From positions 28,755 through 92,754 of the forward strand of contig CAMAXN010000005.1 of assembly GCA_945862245.1 (NCBI GenBank): DNA of 64,000 nt. Reading direction: 5' to 3'. Below, one piece after another: positions 52,195 to 61,312 of this stretch. The notes under the pieces are model-generated. The model made no database searches. It was not told the DNA's origin and saw nothing but the letters and a program-made list of their open reading frames with translations. Within the stretch, counting starts at the first letter, position 1. Each line of letters opens with the position of its first letter. The translations under genes were made by a program, and so were the position numbers. The DNA is from Prosthecobacter debontii (GTDB lineage: Bacteria; Verrucomicrobiota; Verrucomicrobiia; Verrucomicrobiales; Akkermansiaceae).

Positions 52195-52394
52195 CTATGG
52201 ATCGTATCCGGAGATTACGGCGTCCATCAATTCTTGGCTGGTCAAGCCCAAGTCGTTCTTGATGAATTCGTGGAAGCGGACTTGCAATCCATTTCACGCA
52301 AAGCCATTTTCACGGCCTCGGTCTTACTCTCGCAGCCGTAGGCATGGACCACGCTTTTCAGTAGGGCTTTATCTATATGCATGGACATTTTCAT
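52195..52394 (-). pseudogene. vapB: Decayed VapB-type antitoxin gene
   Basis: From ATG at 52394 the frame reads MKMSMHIDKALLKSVVHAYG and CESKTEAVKMALREMD, a ribbon-helix-helix VapB start. After MALREMD a one-base loss shifts it; the correct frame then reads VRFHEFIKNDLGLTSQELMD and ends in SGYDP. Only about 70 bases separate it from vapC. The unshifted product would keep the DNA-binding helices but lose the toxin-binding tail. Confidence 0.8.
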
Positions 52395-52448
52395 GCCATG
52401 CCGAGAATGGTTATAGACACTCTACGCAATGAAAAAAATCTGAGAGTC

Positions 52449-53060
52449 TCAATTATCTATATCCAGCCGTGAGCTGGTTGGATTACGAAGAGGGGTCAGA
52501 ATGCCTTGGTCGAGGCGGTAAATCCAGGAGTGTATAGCGAGTTCCTGCCCGCGTTCCCAGGCATCCTCCACGATGGTGGTGCGGGCCACGTGCCTTGCCT
52601 GCGAAAGCACGTTGAGTTCGCAAAGTCGGTCCAGCTTTGAGTCATTCTCCAGCTCGGAGAGTTCATCCTTGTGAATACGTGTGAGCGATCGGATCGGGGC
52701 GAGCCAATTGTCGATGATGCCGTGGCGGAAATTTTCGAGAGCCGCCTTGACGCCACCGCAGCCGTAGTGGCCGCAAACGATCACGTCGGTTACTTTGAGA
52801 ACATCTACGGCGTATTGAAGGACAGCGAGGACGTTAAAATCTGTTTCCTGTACTACGTTCGCCACGTTGCGATGGACGAATACCTCGCCCGGAGGTAGGC
52901 CAGTAATTTCATTTGCAGGGACACGCGAGTCAGAACAGCCGATCCATAGGTACTTGGGACTTTGTTGTTGGGCGAGGCGGGTGAAAAAATCGGGATCGCT
53001 CTGACGCATGCGATCCGCCCAGATGGCATTGTTTTTGATTAGTTTATCGATGCTTTTCAT
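52449..53060 (-). CDS. Beta-class carbonic anhydrase
   Basis: The zinc ligands lie in YLWIGCSDSRVPANEITGLP (Cys-x-Asp-x-Arg) and VIVCGHYGCGGVKAAL (His and Cys). The length of 203 residues fits a bacterial beta-CA monomer. It interconverts CO2 and bicarbonate in the cytoplasm. The start follows 45 bp of spacer from the chelatase gene on the same strand, so the two may share a transcript. Confidence 0.95.
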   Translation of the reverse strand: MKSIDKLIKNNAIWADRMRQSDPDFFTRLAQQQSPKYLWIGCSDSRVPANEITGLPPGEVFVHRNVANVVQETDFNVLAVLQYAVDVLKVTDVIVCGHYGCGGVKAALENFRHGIIDNWLAPIRSLTRIHKDELSELENDSKLDRLCELNVLSQARHVARTTIVEDAWERGQELAIHSWIYRLDQGILTPLRNPTSSRLDIDN

Positions 53061-53105
53061 TTAGGATGATAGTCTCCGATCAGGCGATGCGCATCCAGCA
53101 CGAAA

Positions 53106-54620
53106 TCACGTGGACGCAGCCGCCTTCGCGTCAAATTCCGCTTTGGCCGCTTTGCGGCACTCTGCGACGAAGTGGTTACACGCCTCGCGGCATACCAGTG
53201 GGATCGCCTCAATTTCCGATGCAGTGCCTGGGATGCCGTTGAAACGGGATGCTTCGCTGTCATCTAGAGGCGTGTTTATATCCAATTTCCATAGGATTCT
53301 CTTCGCGCAGTTGTGTGCCGGGCCGCAGACTTTGCGAACGAGTTTCTGTGCACCGGCATCGCTTATTGAGCGGGCGAAGCGATACATGCCCGATTGGCGT
53401 CCCAGTTTTTCCCGCAGATGCTCGATAGGCAGGGAGCCATTTTGATGGTGTATGAAAAGAGCGGTGCAGGCCGGGTAGAAATGGTCAAGGGCACGGAGTA
53501 ATTCGATCTCATCACTGAGGGTCATAATCCAGCCGCGCTTGAGGTTTATCTTCCCTTTCGTAAAACGGTATTCGCCGTCCTCTGCGTATGTCGAAATGTC
53601 CCGCGCCATTTCTGGGCCGTGAAACTGGTCGAGGCCTCCAAAGGCTGGTTGGGTGGCTAGATCCTCGTCATCGATGTGATGGAGAGCGAAGGCAAACTCG
53701 CAGAGATCTCGCTGGATTTGGATTTCCCCGATCTGGCGGACGCCGGCGTGAATCAGCTTTTTCAGATGTGCGGGGAGCGTCTCCATGTTCTCCGGTACGG
53801 GTGGGGTAGGCTTGTGCTTGATATCGAAATCTGCGATCTGATCGAGTATCACATCGGCTATCAGCGGTTCGGTACCGATCGCGGAAGAGTAGTAAAGGTT
53901 TTTGCCACGCAGTTGGTTCGGGTTTTGACGGAATATATCCGTCTGGCTTGCCGCCGGCCCGACTTCGCTTTCCAAACCCAAAAGAACTGGAATATCTTGG
54001 TAGGAGTGCAGTCCGTCTGAGATGAAAAATGGTACAACTACGACGTTTTTCGTGTCCGCGATCTTGTCCCACTCCGCGATGAATGGCTGCTCTTCCATAT
54101 AGGCATCGGTCACAAGTGCGTAGCCCGCGCCTGAGGCAGCGATGAGATCAGCCTGATCTTTGATGGCTTTGGTGGAGTTCTGGTTGAGTCCAGTGCCGTG
54201 GCCGGTGATGATCAATGTGGTATCCGCTGGATCGGCGTCTGGCGCTACCTCTTTAGCGCGTTTCAGGATCAGGCCGGTCATCGAAGAATGGACTCCGACA
54301 GGTAGTGTGTAGTGTAGGGTTTTCCCGCTACGCTGCGTTGTCGGACCGTCTAGTCCGAGTTCGCGCGGGATCACGTCCTGGGTGAAATAGCCTTCGCTGA
54401 TAAAATCCGGCACAACGTAAACCTCCGGGGCATCGATCATGAACAGTGCTTCGCGCATGGATGGCTCCTCTTTCCAGAAACAGACATGCACCTCGGCAAA
54501 GAGGTTGCGCTTTCTGATCTCGGCAGCGTGATCAAAATAGGGTGTAGATGAATCGGGATTTTCCGTCGATCCGTGGCCCACTATGAGAAGGGCAGTGTTT
54601 GGCTTTGGTGCGAAAGGCAT
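53106..54620 (-). CDS. CbiX-type chelatase with C-terminal DR2241 Fe-S domain
   Basis: Residues 1-260 hold two CbiX-like half domains, seen as LLIVGHGSTENPDSSTPYF and LIITGHGTGLNQNSTKAIK. The rest is a DR2241-type stabilising and Fe-S domain with cysteines in RKVCGPAHNCAKRILW and LVCREACNHF, enough for a 4Fe-4S cluster. It is likely a sirohydrochlorin-type metal chelatase or a relative of DR2241; no cob or hem genes are nearby, so the product is uncertain. The gene begins within 90 bp of the divergent SMP-30 gene. Confidence 0.85.
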   Translation of the reverse strand: MPFAPKPNTALLIVGHGSTENPDSSTPYFDHAAEIRKRNLFAEVHVCFWKEEPSMREALFMIDAPEVYVVPDFISEGYFTQDVIPRELGLDGPTTQRSGKTLHYTLPVGVHSSMTGLILKRAKEVAPDADPADTTLIITGHGTGLNQNSTKAIKDQADLIAASGAGYALVTDAYMEEQPFIAEWDKIADTKNVVVVPFFISDGLHSYQDIPVLLGLESEVGPAASQTDIFRQNPNQLRGKNLYYSSAIGTEPLIADVILDQIADFDIKHKPTPPVPENMETLPAHLKKLIHAGVRQIGEIQIQRDLCEFAFALHHIDDEDLATQPAFGGLDQFHGPEMARDISTYAEDGEYRFTKGKINLKRGWIMTLSDEIELLRALDHFYPACTALFIHHQNGSLPIEHLREKLGRQSGMYRFARSISDAGAQKLVRKVCGPAHNCAKRILWKLDINTPLDDSEASRFNGIPGTASEIEAIPLVCREACNHFVAECRKAAKAEFDAKAAAST

Positions 54621-54706
54621 ACTGGGAAAATGGAGTGAGATTTCCGGATTGCAAGCGGACGAATCGTCTTGCTGCCATGGCAGAGAATTTATTTATATTT
54701 GAAATC

Positions 54707-55666
54707 ATGAAAGCGCATATCGTATTGGTAGTCTTCGTAGCAAGTATGGCTCTCGCGGCAGGCGAAATGTCCATTGAGAGGCTAGATCCTGCGTTGGATA
54801 AACTGATCTCCGCCGATGCTAAGATCGAACTGCTGGCCACAGGGTTCAAATGGTCGGAAGGTCCTGTCTGGGACGAGAAGTCTGGCGAAATTCTTTTTTC
54901 CGATGTGCCAAACAATGTGATTCATGCCTGGAAGGACGGAAAAGTCCGCGATTTCATGCGCCCCTCCGGCTATTCGGGCGACGTTCCTGCCTGGCGCTCG
55001 TCCGGATCAAACGGCCTGACCTTCGACGCTATGCGACGCCTCCTAATCGCGGAGCATGGCGACCGCAGGATTTCCATGGTGATGGACGACGGAGTAAAAA
55101 AGACCGTGGCCGACCGCTTTGAAGGAAAACGTTTCAATAGCCCCAATGACATCGCCGTGCATTCCTCAGGAGCGATTTACTTTACCGATCCGATCTACGG
55201 ACTCCCAAAAGGCGAGGATGATCCTGCCCGCGAGATCGATTTTTGCGGAGTTTTCCGGGTTGGCACAGACGGTATGGTAGGCCTGGTCACGAATGAACTT
55301 GAGCGCCCGAACGGACTTGCGTTTTCTCCGAAAGAGAAAACTCTCTATGTAGCGAATTCACATGGTCCGCGCGCGATTATTTTGGCTGTCTCGATCGGCG
55401 AGGACGGGATGGCAGCCGGCACGAAAGTGTTTTTCGATACCAAAGGAATCGCAGGCAAAGGCTCACCGGACGGAATGAAGGTCGATGAAGCCGGTAATCT
55501 TTGGGCGACCGGGCCTGGCGGGTTGCTGGTTATCTCGCCCGAGGGGAAACTGTTAGGTCGCGTGCTCACGGGCAAGGCAACCGCGAACGTGGCTTTCGGC
55601 GGAAAAGATGGCAAAATCGTTTTTTTGACGGCCCATGACAGCTTGGTTAGGTTTAATAGGTTATAA
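54707..55666 (+). CDS. Secreted SMP-30/gluconolactonase-family protein
   Basis: Met at 54707 gives a signal peptide (AHIVLVVFVASMALAAGE). The beta-propeller then shows FKWSEGPVWDEKSGEILFSD, KRFNSPNDIAVHSSGAIYFT, ERPNGLAFSPKEKTLYVANS and GSPDGMKVDEAGNLWATGPG, which carry the Glu, Asn and Asp metal ligands of SMP-30 lactonases. It probably hydrolyses a sugar lactone in the periplasm. The upstream track residues overlap the divergent chelatase start and are not used. Confidence 0.92.
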   Translation: MKAHIVLVVFVASMALAAGEMSIERLDPALDKLISADAKIELLATGFKWSEGPVWDEKSGEILFSDVPNNVIHAWKDGKVRDFMRPSGYSGDVPAWRSSGSNGLTFDAMRRLLIAEHGDRRISMVMDDGVKKTVADRFEGKRFNSPNDIAVHSSGAIYFTDPIYGLPKGEDDPAREIDFCGVFRVGTDGMVGLVTNELERPNGLAFSPKEKTLYVANSHGPRAIILAVSIGEDGMAAGTKVFFDTKGIAGKGSPDGMKVDEAGNLWATGPGGLLVISPEGKLLGRVLTGKATANVAFGGKDGKIVFLTAHDSLVRFNRL

Positions 55667-55751
55667 AAGAAATTCACTGAGTAAGATTTGACAAAGCGTG
55701 TTGCCAAGCAATGGGTGAGAGGTCTAGGATACATTTTCCAAGGATATATAT

Positions 55752-56156
55752 ATGGCGATTGAAGGTGAAGAATTAGCGAAAGCGTGCGTGAAAGCGGCGG
55801 AGGAAATCCAAGCGGAGAATATACGGGTGTCGGATATGCGGGGGATATCAAACCTTACGGATTACATGATCGTTTGTTCTGGCTCCTCGATGCCACACCT
55901 TCGCGCAATCATTCGTGATGTAGCGGGAATCGTGGAGAAGGAGACCGGCGCGAAGCCGGCTAACTCAGAGGGTAAAGTGGATTCGCGCTGGGTAGTGCTG
56001 GATTACATCGATGTGATGGTCCACGTAATGGATGAGGAGATGAGGGAATTTTACGGCCTAGAAGAACTCTGGGCAGATGCCAAAGAGTTAGAATGGAGCC
56101 CGGTGAACAGTAGCAAGGGCAATGGCGGCGTGCGTAAATCCAATTTCATTCATTGA
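55752..56156 (+). CDS. rsfS: Ribosomal silencing factor RsfS
   Basis: Family marks are LAKACVKAAEEIQAENIRVS, SNLTDYMIVCSGSSMPHLRA, SRWVVLDYIDVMVHVMDEEM and REFYGLEELWADAKEL; 134 residues is typical. RsfS binds L14 (uL14) and blocks 30S-50S joining in nutrient-poor conditions. A usual neighbour such as nadD is absent here. ATG at 55752 follows a TATATAT run and GGATA. It is convergent with purF. Confidence 0.95.
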   Translation: MAIEGEELAKACVKAAEEIQAENIRVSDMRGISNLTDYMIVCSGSSMPHLRAIIRDVAGIVEKETGAKPANSEGKVDSRWVVLDYIDVMVHVMDEEMREFYGLEELWADAKELEWSPVNSSKGNGGVRKSNFIH

Positions 56157-56277
56157 GGATGAGGTAGCGCAGGGGCGAATTCGATCCCTTGAACACGTCG
56201 TAGAGAGGAAAAGTGGAGAGAAACATGCTCTGGCTGATGGCTTTCCGGGGCAGATATTTAGTTCGTCTCTATGCTTT

Positions 56278-58200
56278 TTACAGCAAGTCGTACGACCGGC
56301 CGCCGATACCCTCGAACCAGAGTATATAGGCTTGGTTCACCATCGCGTAGCCGCCTGGAGTAGGGTAGTCGCCGGTGAAATACCAGTCGCCGCACTCGCC
56401 CTTGATGGAGGCACGGAGGTTCTCGATGGTTTGATAAATGACCTCTACTTTACCGCTCCATTCGATGTCTTCCGGATAAACCATACGTGAGATTTCAGCG
56501 GAGATTTCCTCGGCGGTAAATGCTTCATAAACGCCCTGCACGCGGTTGCGGCGCTCTACCAAAGGCTTCTTGAGTTCCTCTCGGCAATCGTTGTAGATCC
56601 GATCGAGCAGATACTGCCGCCCGGTGCGGCGATGAAGCGCAACGGCAGCGTTGAAAGCGATGAATTTGCCCAGTTCCGACATGTCGATGCCGTAGCAGTC
56701 AGGGTAGCGGATCTGCGGGGCTGTGGAGCAGATGACGATCTTCGACGGCTTAGTGCGAGCGAGGATTTTCAGGATCGATTTCTTCAACGTCGTGCCGCGC
56801 ACAATTGAGTCGTCGAGCACGACGAGGTTGTCACCGGGTTTAACTGCACCGTAAGTAATGTCATAGACGTGGGAGACGAGTTGATCGCGGCCTTTTTCTT
56901 GGGATATGAATGTCCGCATCTTGATGTCTTTGTGGGCGATTTTTTCGCCACGAGGCCAGTTGCGGAGGATTAGTTCATCGACCTTTTCGGTTGTCAGTGT
57001 TCCGTTGGCAACGCCTTCGAGGATAGCTACACGCACCTGCTGGCGGCGATAAAGGCGTAGTCCATCCATCATGCCATGGTAGGCTGTCTCGGCGGTATTC
57101 GGAATGAAGGAGAAAACGGTTTTGTCGAAACTCTCACCGATAGAGACCAAGACCTGCTCAACGAGCGCGGAGCCCATCGCCTTGCGCTCGCGGTAAATTT
57201 GCGGGTCATTGCCGCGTGAAAAATAAATTTTCTCGAAGGAGCAGGGCGTGAATTTCTGCGGGGTGTGAAATTGCTTATCGGTAAGGCTGCCATCCGCCTT
57301 GATTGTGATGACTGAGCCGGGATCGACCGACTTGATCTGATCCGCCTCAACCTCGAAGACGGTCATCAGCGGCACGCGTTCCGAAGCAAAGGCGATCACG
57401 TCCTCGGTGATGAGCATGTGGCAGGGGCGGATGCCGCGCGGGTCGCGCATGACGAACATGTCGCCGTTGCCGACGGCTCCGCAGATGGCGTAACCGCCGT
57501 CCCAAGGCTCGGCGGATTGCGCGATGATGTCCGGAATGTCGAGGGCGGCTGAAATGTGCTCCGGAATTTCTGCTCCTGGGATGCCTTGATCACGAAGCTT
57601 ATGGTAGAGATTCGTGTGCGCCTCGTCGAGGTGGTAGCCGATTTCCTCAAGCACCGTCTGCGTGTCTGTGCCGAACACTGGATGCTGGCCGCGCTGGATG
57701 AGCGTTTGGTTCAGTTCGGCGGCGTTCGTCATGTTGAAATTCCCCATGACCATCAGCGTCCGAGTCGGCCAGTTGCTGCGGCGCAGATAAGGGTGGCAGG
57801 AGCCTTCGTCGAACTCGCCGCTCGTCCCGTAGCGGAGGTGTCCCATAAGGATTTCGCCGCCAAAATCGAAATGATCCTTAACGCTGTCGGGATTATCTTT
57901 ATCGAGGAGGCCCTTGCGATCCATCTTGAAGAACGATTTCATTTCCTTGCGGAAAATCTGCGCGAGGGCGTCGGACTCGATGCCGCGGCGGCGGTGGACG
58001 TAGGGTTTGCCGATGGGCATGTTCAGTTTCACGCAGCCGATGCCGGTGCCGTCCTGTCCACGATTGTGCTGCTTTTCCATCAGCAGGAACAGCTTATTTA
58101 TACCCCATAGGCAGGTGCCATAGCGGTCGTAATAATAAGCGAGGGGCTTACGCAGGCGCACGGCCGCTATGCCGCATTCGTGGTTTAGGTGGTCGCTCAA
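56278..58200 (-). CDS. purF: Amidophosphoribosyltransferase-like protein (long form)
   Basis: The Ntn glutaminase domain has HECGIAAVRLRKPL with the candidate Cys nucleophile at residue 9, RGQDGTGIG and LRYGTSGEFDEGSCHPYLRR. The PRPP-binding domain has LVVLDDSIVRGTTLKKSIL. At 640 residues it is longer than the usual 470-510, with inserts in the glutaminase domain and a C-terminal extension (IEWSGKVEVIYQTIENLRAS). Cleavage before Cys9 would be needed for an Ntn enzyme. It makes phosphoribosylamine in purine synthesis. PurM is next, 48 bp upstream on the same strand. Confidence 0.9.
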   Translation of the reverse strand: MSDHLNHECGIAAVRLRKPLAYYYDRYGTCLWGINKLFLLMEKQHNRGQDGTGIGCVKLNMPIGKPYVHRRRGIESDALAQIFRKEMKSFFKMDRKGLLDKDNPDSVKDHFDFGGEILMGHLRYGTSGEFDEGSCHPYLRRSNWPTRTLMVMGNFNMTNAAELNQTLIQRGQHPVFGTDTQTVLEEIGYHLDEAHTNLYHKLRDQGIPGAEIPEHISAALDIPDIIAQSAEPWDGGYAICGAVGNGDMFVMRDPRGIRPCHMLITEDVIAFASERVPLMTVFEVEADQIKSVDPGSVITIKADGSLTDKQFHTPQKFTPCSFEKIYFSRGNDPQIYRERKAMGSALVEQVLVSIGESFDKTVFSFIPNTAETAYHGMMDGLRLYRRQQVRVAILEGVANGTLTTEKVDELILRNWPRGEKIAHKDIKMRTFISQEKGRDQLVSHVYDITYGAVKPGDNLVVLDDSIVRGTTLKKSILKILARTKPSKIVICSTAPQIRYPDCYGIDMSELGKFIAFNAAVALHRRTGRQYLLDRIYNDCREELKKPLVERRNRVQGVYEAFTAEEISAEISRMVYPEDIEWSGKVEVIYQTIENLRASIKGECGDWYFTGDYPTPGGYAMVNQAYILWFEGIGGRSYDLL

Positions 58201-58247
58201 AATCTTTTAAAATTCAAAATTCAAATTTCAACTTTCAAAAAAGAGGG
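58199..58247. repeat. AT-rich dispersed intergenic repeat (copy F)
   Basis: AAAATCTTTTAAAATTCAAA and TTCAAATTTCAACTTTCAAA fill the purM/purF gap and end in AAGAGGG, as at other copies. Confidence 0.6.
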
Positions 58248-58248
58248 A

Positions 58249-59244
58249 TCATTCGGCCACTTTTACTTTCACGCCGTCGCCGTTGCGCATTTGGCCGAGG
58301 ATGTGGCCGCCGGGGCCGGCCTTGAGGGTGGTTTCGACGTGGGCTGCGTCCACAATGACGACCCAGCCGATACCCATGTTGAAGGTGTGGAAACGATCCT
58401 CGGCATCGACGTGCTCAAGGAGTTTTTCAATGCCGGGCAGTTTCCATTCGGGTATTTCCAGATCCGCGCCCATGCCGACGAAGAGGCGTTCTAGATTCTC
58501 GGGAAGCCCTCCGCCGGTGATGTGAGCCATTGCCTTGGGTTTTACGCCAAATTTTTTCAGGTCGTTCACGACGTCGTCGTAGAGGCGGGTTGGCTCCAGC
58601 CATGCGGTAAGCTCTTCTGTGGTCACTACGCCTGGCCCGATCTCTTTGAGGGCGCGGCGGACGAGCGACCAGCCGTTGGCGTGGATGCTGTTGGACGGGT
58701 AGCCGATGAGGATATCACCGATGGCGATCGTAGTGGGGTCGATGAGATCCTTTTTCTCCGCGCAGCCGATGCAGAAGCCGGAAAGCTCAAGCACATCGGC
58801 GGGGACGATGCCGGGCATCTCGGCTGTTTCACCGCCGGCGAGGATGCAGTTGCAGGCTTCGAGGTAATCCGCCATGCCGCCAATCACGCGGGTGATCTTG
58901 TCTTCGTCGAGCGCGGCGATGCCGATGTAGTCGAGGAACAGCAGGGGATCGCCGCCGGTGGTGAGGATGTCATTCACCGACATCGCAACGAGGTCTTTGC
59001 CAGCGGTCTCCAGCATGTCGTTCTCCAACAGCAGCTCAAGCTTTGTGCCGACACCGTCGCAGCCGGTGACGATAACTGGTTGCTCGTATTCGGAAAGGTC
59101 ATAGCAGGCGGCAAAAAGCCCGAAGGCTCCCAGTAGTTTGCGATTCTTTTGGGTGCGTCTGACGTGCTCCTTGATGTCCCCAACAAGTGACGCAGCTCTC
59201 CGCGTGTCCACCCCTGCCTGCTGATACGTGAGCTTGCCTGCCAT
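58249..59244 (-). CDS. purM: Phosphoribosylformylglycinamidine cyclo-ligase
   Basis: PurM motifs are clear: TYQQAGVDTRRAASLVGDIK, VTGCDGVGTKLELLLENDM, VAMSVNDILTTGGDPLLFLD, LAGGETAEMPGIV and AHITGGGLPENLERLF. At 331 residues it is full length. It makes aminoimidazole ribonucleotide with ATP. It heads the purM-purF pair on the minus strand. About 430 bp without a gene follow before murJ, and hold a palindromic repeat. Confidence 0.97.
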   Translation of the reverse strand: MAGKLTYQQAGVDTRRAASLVGDIKEHVRRTQKNRKLLGAFGLFAACYDLSEYEQPVIVTGCDGVGTKLELLLENDMLETAGKDLVAMSVNDILTTGGDPLLFLDYIGIAALDEDKITRVIGGMADYLEACNCILAGGETAEMPGIVPADVLELSGFCIGCAEKKDLIDPTTIAIGDILIGYPSNSIHANGWSLVRRALKEIGPGVVTTEELTAWLEPTRLYDDVVNDLKKFGVKPKAMAHITGGGLPENLERLFVGMGADLEIPEWKLPGIEKLLEHVDAEDRFHTFNMGIGWVVIVDAAHVETTLKAGPGGHILGQMRNGDGVKVKVAE

Positions 59245-59421
59245 TGCTGTGCAAGGGTTCTATGCGGGAGGTTTGAGTGGGTCACGAATAAAAACACAAA
59301 CCTCTCCACATCAGTCGTATTTGCTGATTTGCTGAGTGGAAAGGTGTTCGCTGGGGAGGATGGCGCGCGCGAAATGGGGTAGGGAGAGGCGGGGATTCCG
59401 GACTAGGGACGAGAAGAATTC

Positions 59422-59570
59422 GAACCACGGATGGAAACAGATGGACACGGATAAGAAGATGGGAATGAGCATCTTGGCTGTAGACTGGCTTTTCCAAGGT
59501 CTCTCAAAATGTCAAGAAACGGATCTGCCCAACCGTCTTATCCGTGTTTATCCCCGTTCATCCGTGGTTC
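59422..59570. repeat. ATCCGTG palindromic repeat, copy 1
   Basis: The left arm GAACCACGGATGGAAACAGA then TGGACACGGATAAG and the right arm CTTATCCGTGTTTATCCCCG then TTCATCCGTGGTTC are inverted copies around about 80 bp. It lies in the 430-bp gap before murJ, where I see no gene; the murJ ORF of the track runs through it only by chance. Confidence 0.9.
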
Positions 59571-59674
59571 TCTTATTCATTTGGATAAGTTTTCTCCCTA
59601 TTGGAGAAACCCTGCCTATGGTTCCTTCTCAAAGGGGTTGCAAACCCCTTCTCCATAGTCGAAGAACAGGGAGG

Positions 59675-61270
59675 ATGTTCGCGAAGGCAACATGGAGGGT
59701 GAGCGCGGCGGTGATGCTGAGTCGTGTGCTTGGGTTGGTGCGGGAGATGATGTTTGCGGCGTTGTTTGGCGGAAGCCGGTGGATGGATTGCTTCTACCTA
59801 GCCTACAAGGTGCCGAATTTGCTGCGCGATCTCTTCGCGGAAGGGGCGCTCTCGCAGGCTTTCGTGACAACGTTTTCCAAGAAGGTGAAGACCGACGGTC
59901 CGGAGCAGGCGTGGGTTTTAGCGAACCGGATGATGACGCTGGCGGCGGTTTTTATGGGGTTAGTTGCGTTGATCGGGATAGGTATCGCGCCTTGGATTGT
60001 GGAGCTGCTGACCTCGCTTTCTAAAAGTGGGAAAGCCGGGCGCGGCCACAATCCAGCGGAGATTTCGCTGATGGTGGAGATGGTACGGGTGATGTATCCA
60101 TTCATCGCGCTGGTGTCGCTCTCGGCGCTGGTGATGGGGATGCTCAATGCGCGGGATGTGTTCGGGATGCCGGCGCTGGCGTCGTGCTTTTTCAACATCG
60201 GCTCGATGGCAGGCGGGGCGGCGATCGGTTACTGGATGGATCCGACATGGGGGCCACGGAGCTTGGTGGGGTTTTCATGGGGCGTGGTGATCGGTGGGGT
60301 GGCGCAGCTTGTTTGCCAGTTTCCCGCGCTGCGGGCGGTAGGTTATCGCTTTGTGGCAGATTTTCGATGGAACGATTCCGGCGTCCGACAGATACTGAAA
60401 CTGATGGTGCCGGCGGTGATCGCGGCGTCGGTGACGCAGGTGAACGTATTAGTGAATGCGATGTTCGCCTACGGTGTGGGCGAGGGTGCGGTGAGCTGGC
60501 TAAACTATGCTTTTAGGCTCATGCAACTTCCCATCGGCGTGTTCGGCGTTGCGGTGGCAACGGTTACACTGCCCGCGCTGTCCCGCGCGGCAATCCAAGG
60601 GGTGGGTGAAGATTTCGCACCGACTTTGGCAAAGGGCTTGAAGCTGGTGATGTTCCTGGTGTTTCCCGCGACGGTGGGCTTGGTGGTGCTGGCGGAGCCG
60701 ATCATCGGCTTGCTTTATGAAAGGGGGCAGTTCGATGCGGCGGACAGGTTGGCGACGGCGGGCGCGCTGCGGGCTTACGGATACGGACTGCTTTTTTACG
60801 CGGGTCTGAAAGTGTTGCAACCAGCCTTCTATGCGATCGAGAAACGCTGGCTACCGATGATTGCGAGCCTAATCGCCCTGTTCGTGAACATCGGCTGCAA
60901 CTACGTGTTCGTATTCGTTTTCAAATGGGGCCACGAGTCGCTGGCTCTTACTACAAGTATCGTAGCGAGCCTAAACTTCGTGTTCCTCTACTTCGCGATG
61001 ACGCGCTACGCCGGTGATATCGGGTCAAAGGGGCTGGTGCTCGCATTCCTGAAAATCGGCGTCGCTACCGCGGCGATGGGCGGTCTTTGCTTCGCGGCGG
61101 AGAGGTTTCTTTTCACCGAGCTGAGCGGGATGGCCATCTGGGAAAAAGGGCTTTGGCTCGGTGGGGTAATCGCTGTAGCTGGTAGCTTGTATCTCGTAGT
61201 GTCCAAATTGCTGCGCGTCGAGGAGATGAGTGATTTTCTCGCGTTGGTGAAACGCAAGGCGGGGAGGTAG
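59675..61270 (+). CDS. murJ: Lipid II flippase MurJ
   Basis: From ATG at 59675 the protein begins MFAKATWRVSAAVMLSRVLG then LVREMMFAALFGGS, aligned to MurJ starts. Other marks are DCFYLAYKVPNLLRDLFAEG, ALSQAFVTTFSK and PIGVFGVAVATVTLPALSR. About 14 membrane helices and 530 residues fit MurJ/MviN. It flips lipid II to the periplasm for peptidoglycan synthesis. GGAGG abuts the ATG with no spacer, so the true start may differ by a few codons. It is followed 42 bp later by a UbiA gene. Confidence 0.93.
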   Translation: MFAKATWRVSAAVMLSRVLGLVREMMFAALFGGSRWMDCFYLAYKVPNLLRDLFAEGALSQAFVTTFSKKVKTDGPEQAWVLANRMMTLAAVFMGLVALIGIGIAPWIVELLTSLSKSGKAGRGHNPAEISLMVEMVRVMYPFIALVSLSALVMGMLNARDVFGMPALASCFFNIGSMAGGAAIGYWMDPTWGPRSLVGFSWGVVIGGVAQLVCQFPALRAVGYRFVADFRWNDSGVRQILKLMVPAVIAASVTQVNVLVNAMFAYGVGEGAVSWLNYAFRLMQLPIGVFGVAVATVTLPALSRAAIQGVGEDFAPTLAKGLKLVMFLVFPATVGLVVLAEPIIGLLYERGQFDAADRLATAGALRAYGYGLLFYAGLKVLQPAFYAIEKRWLPMIASLIALFVNIGCNYVFVFVFKWGHESLALTTSIVASLNFVFLYFAMTRYAGDIGSKGLVLAFLKIGVATAAMGGLCFAAERFLFTELSGMAIWEKGLWLGGVIAVAGSLYLVVSKLLRVEEMSDFLALVKRKAGR

Positions 61271-61312
61271 GGAAGGCTTGCGTTTCATGGCGGCTGGTCT
61301 TGAGGTGGGGGT

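Noticed and set aside
59336-59674. N-terminal extension of the murJ track ORF
   Set aside because: It crosses the ATCCGTG palindrome; family alignment starts at Met 59675.
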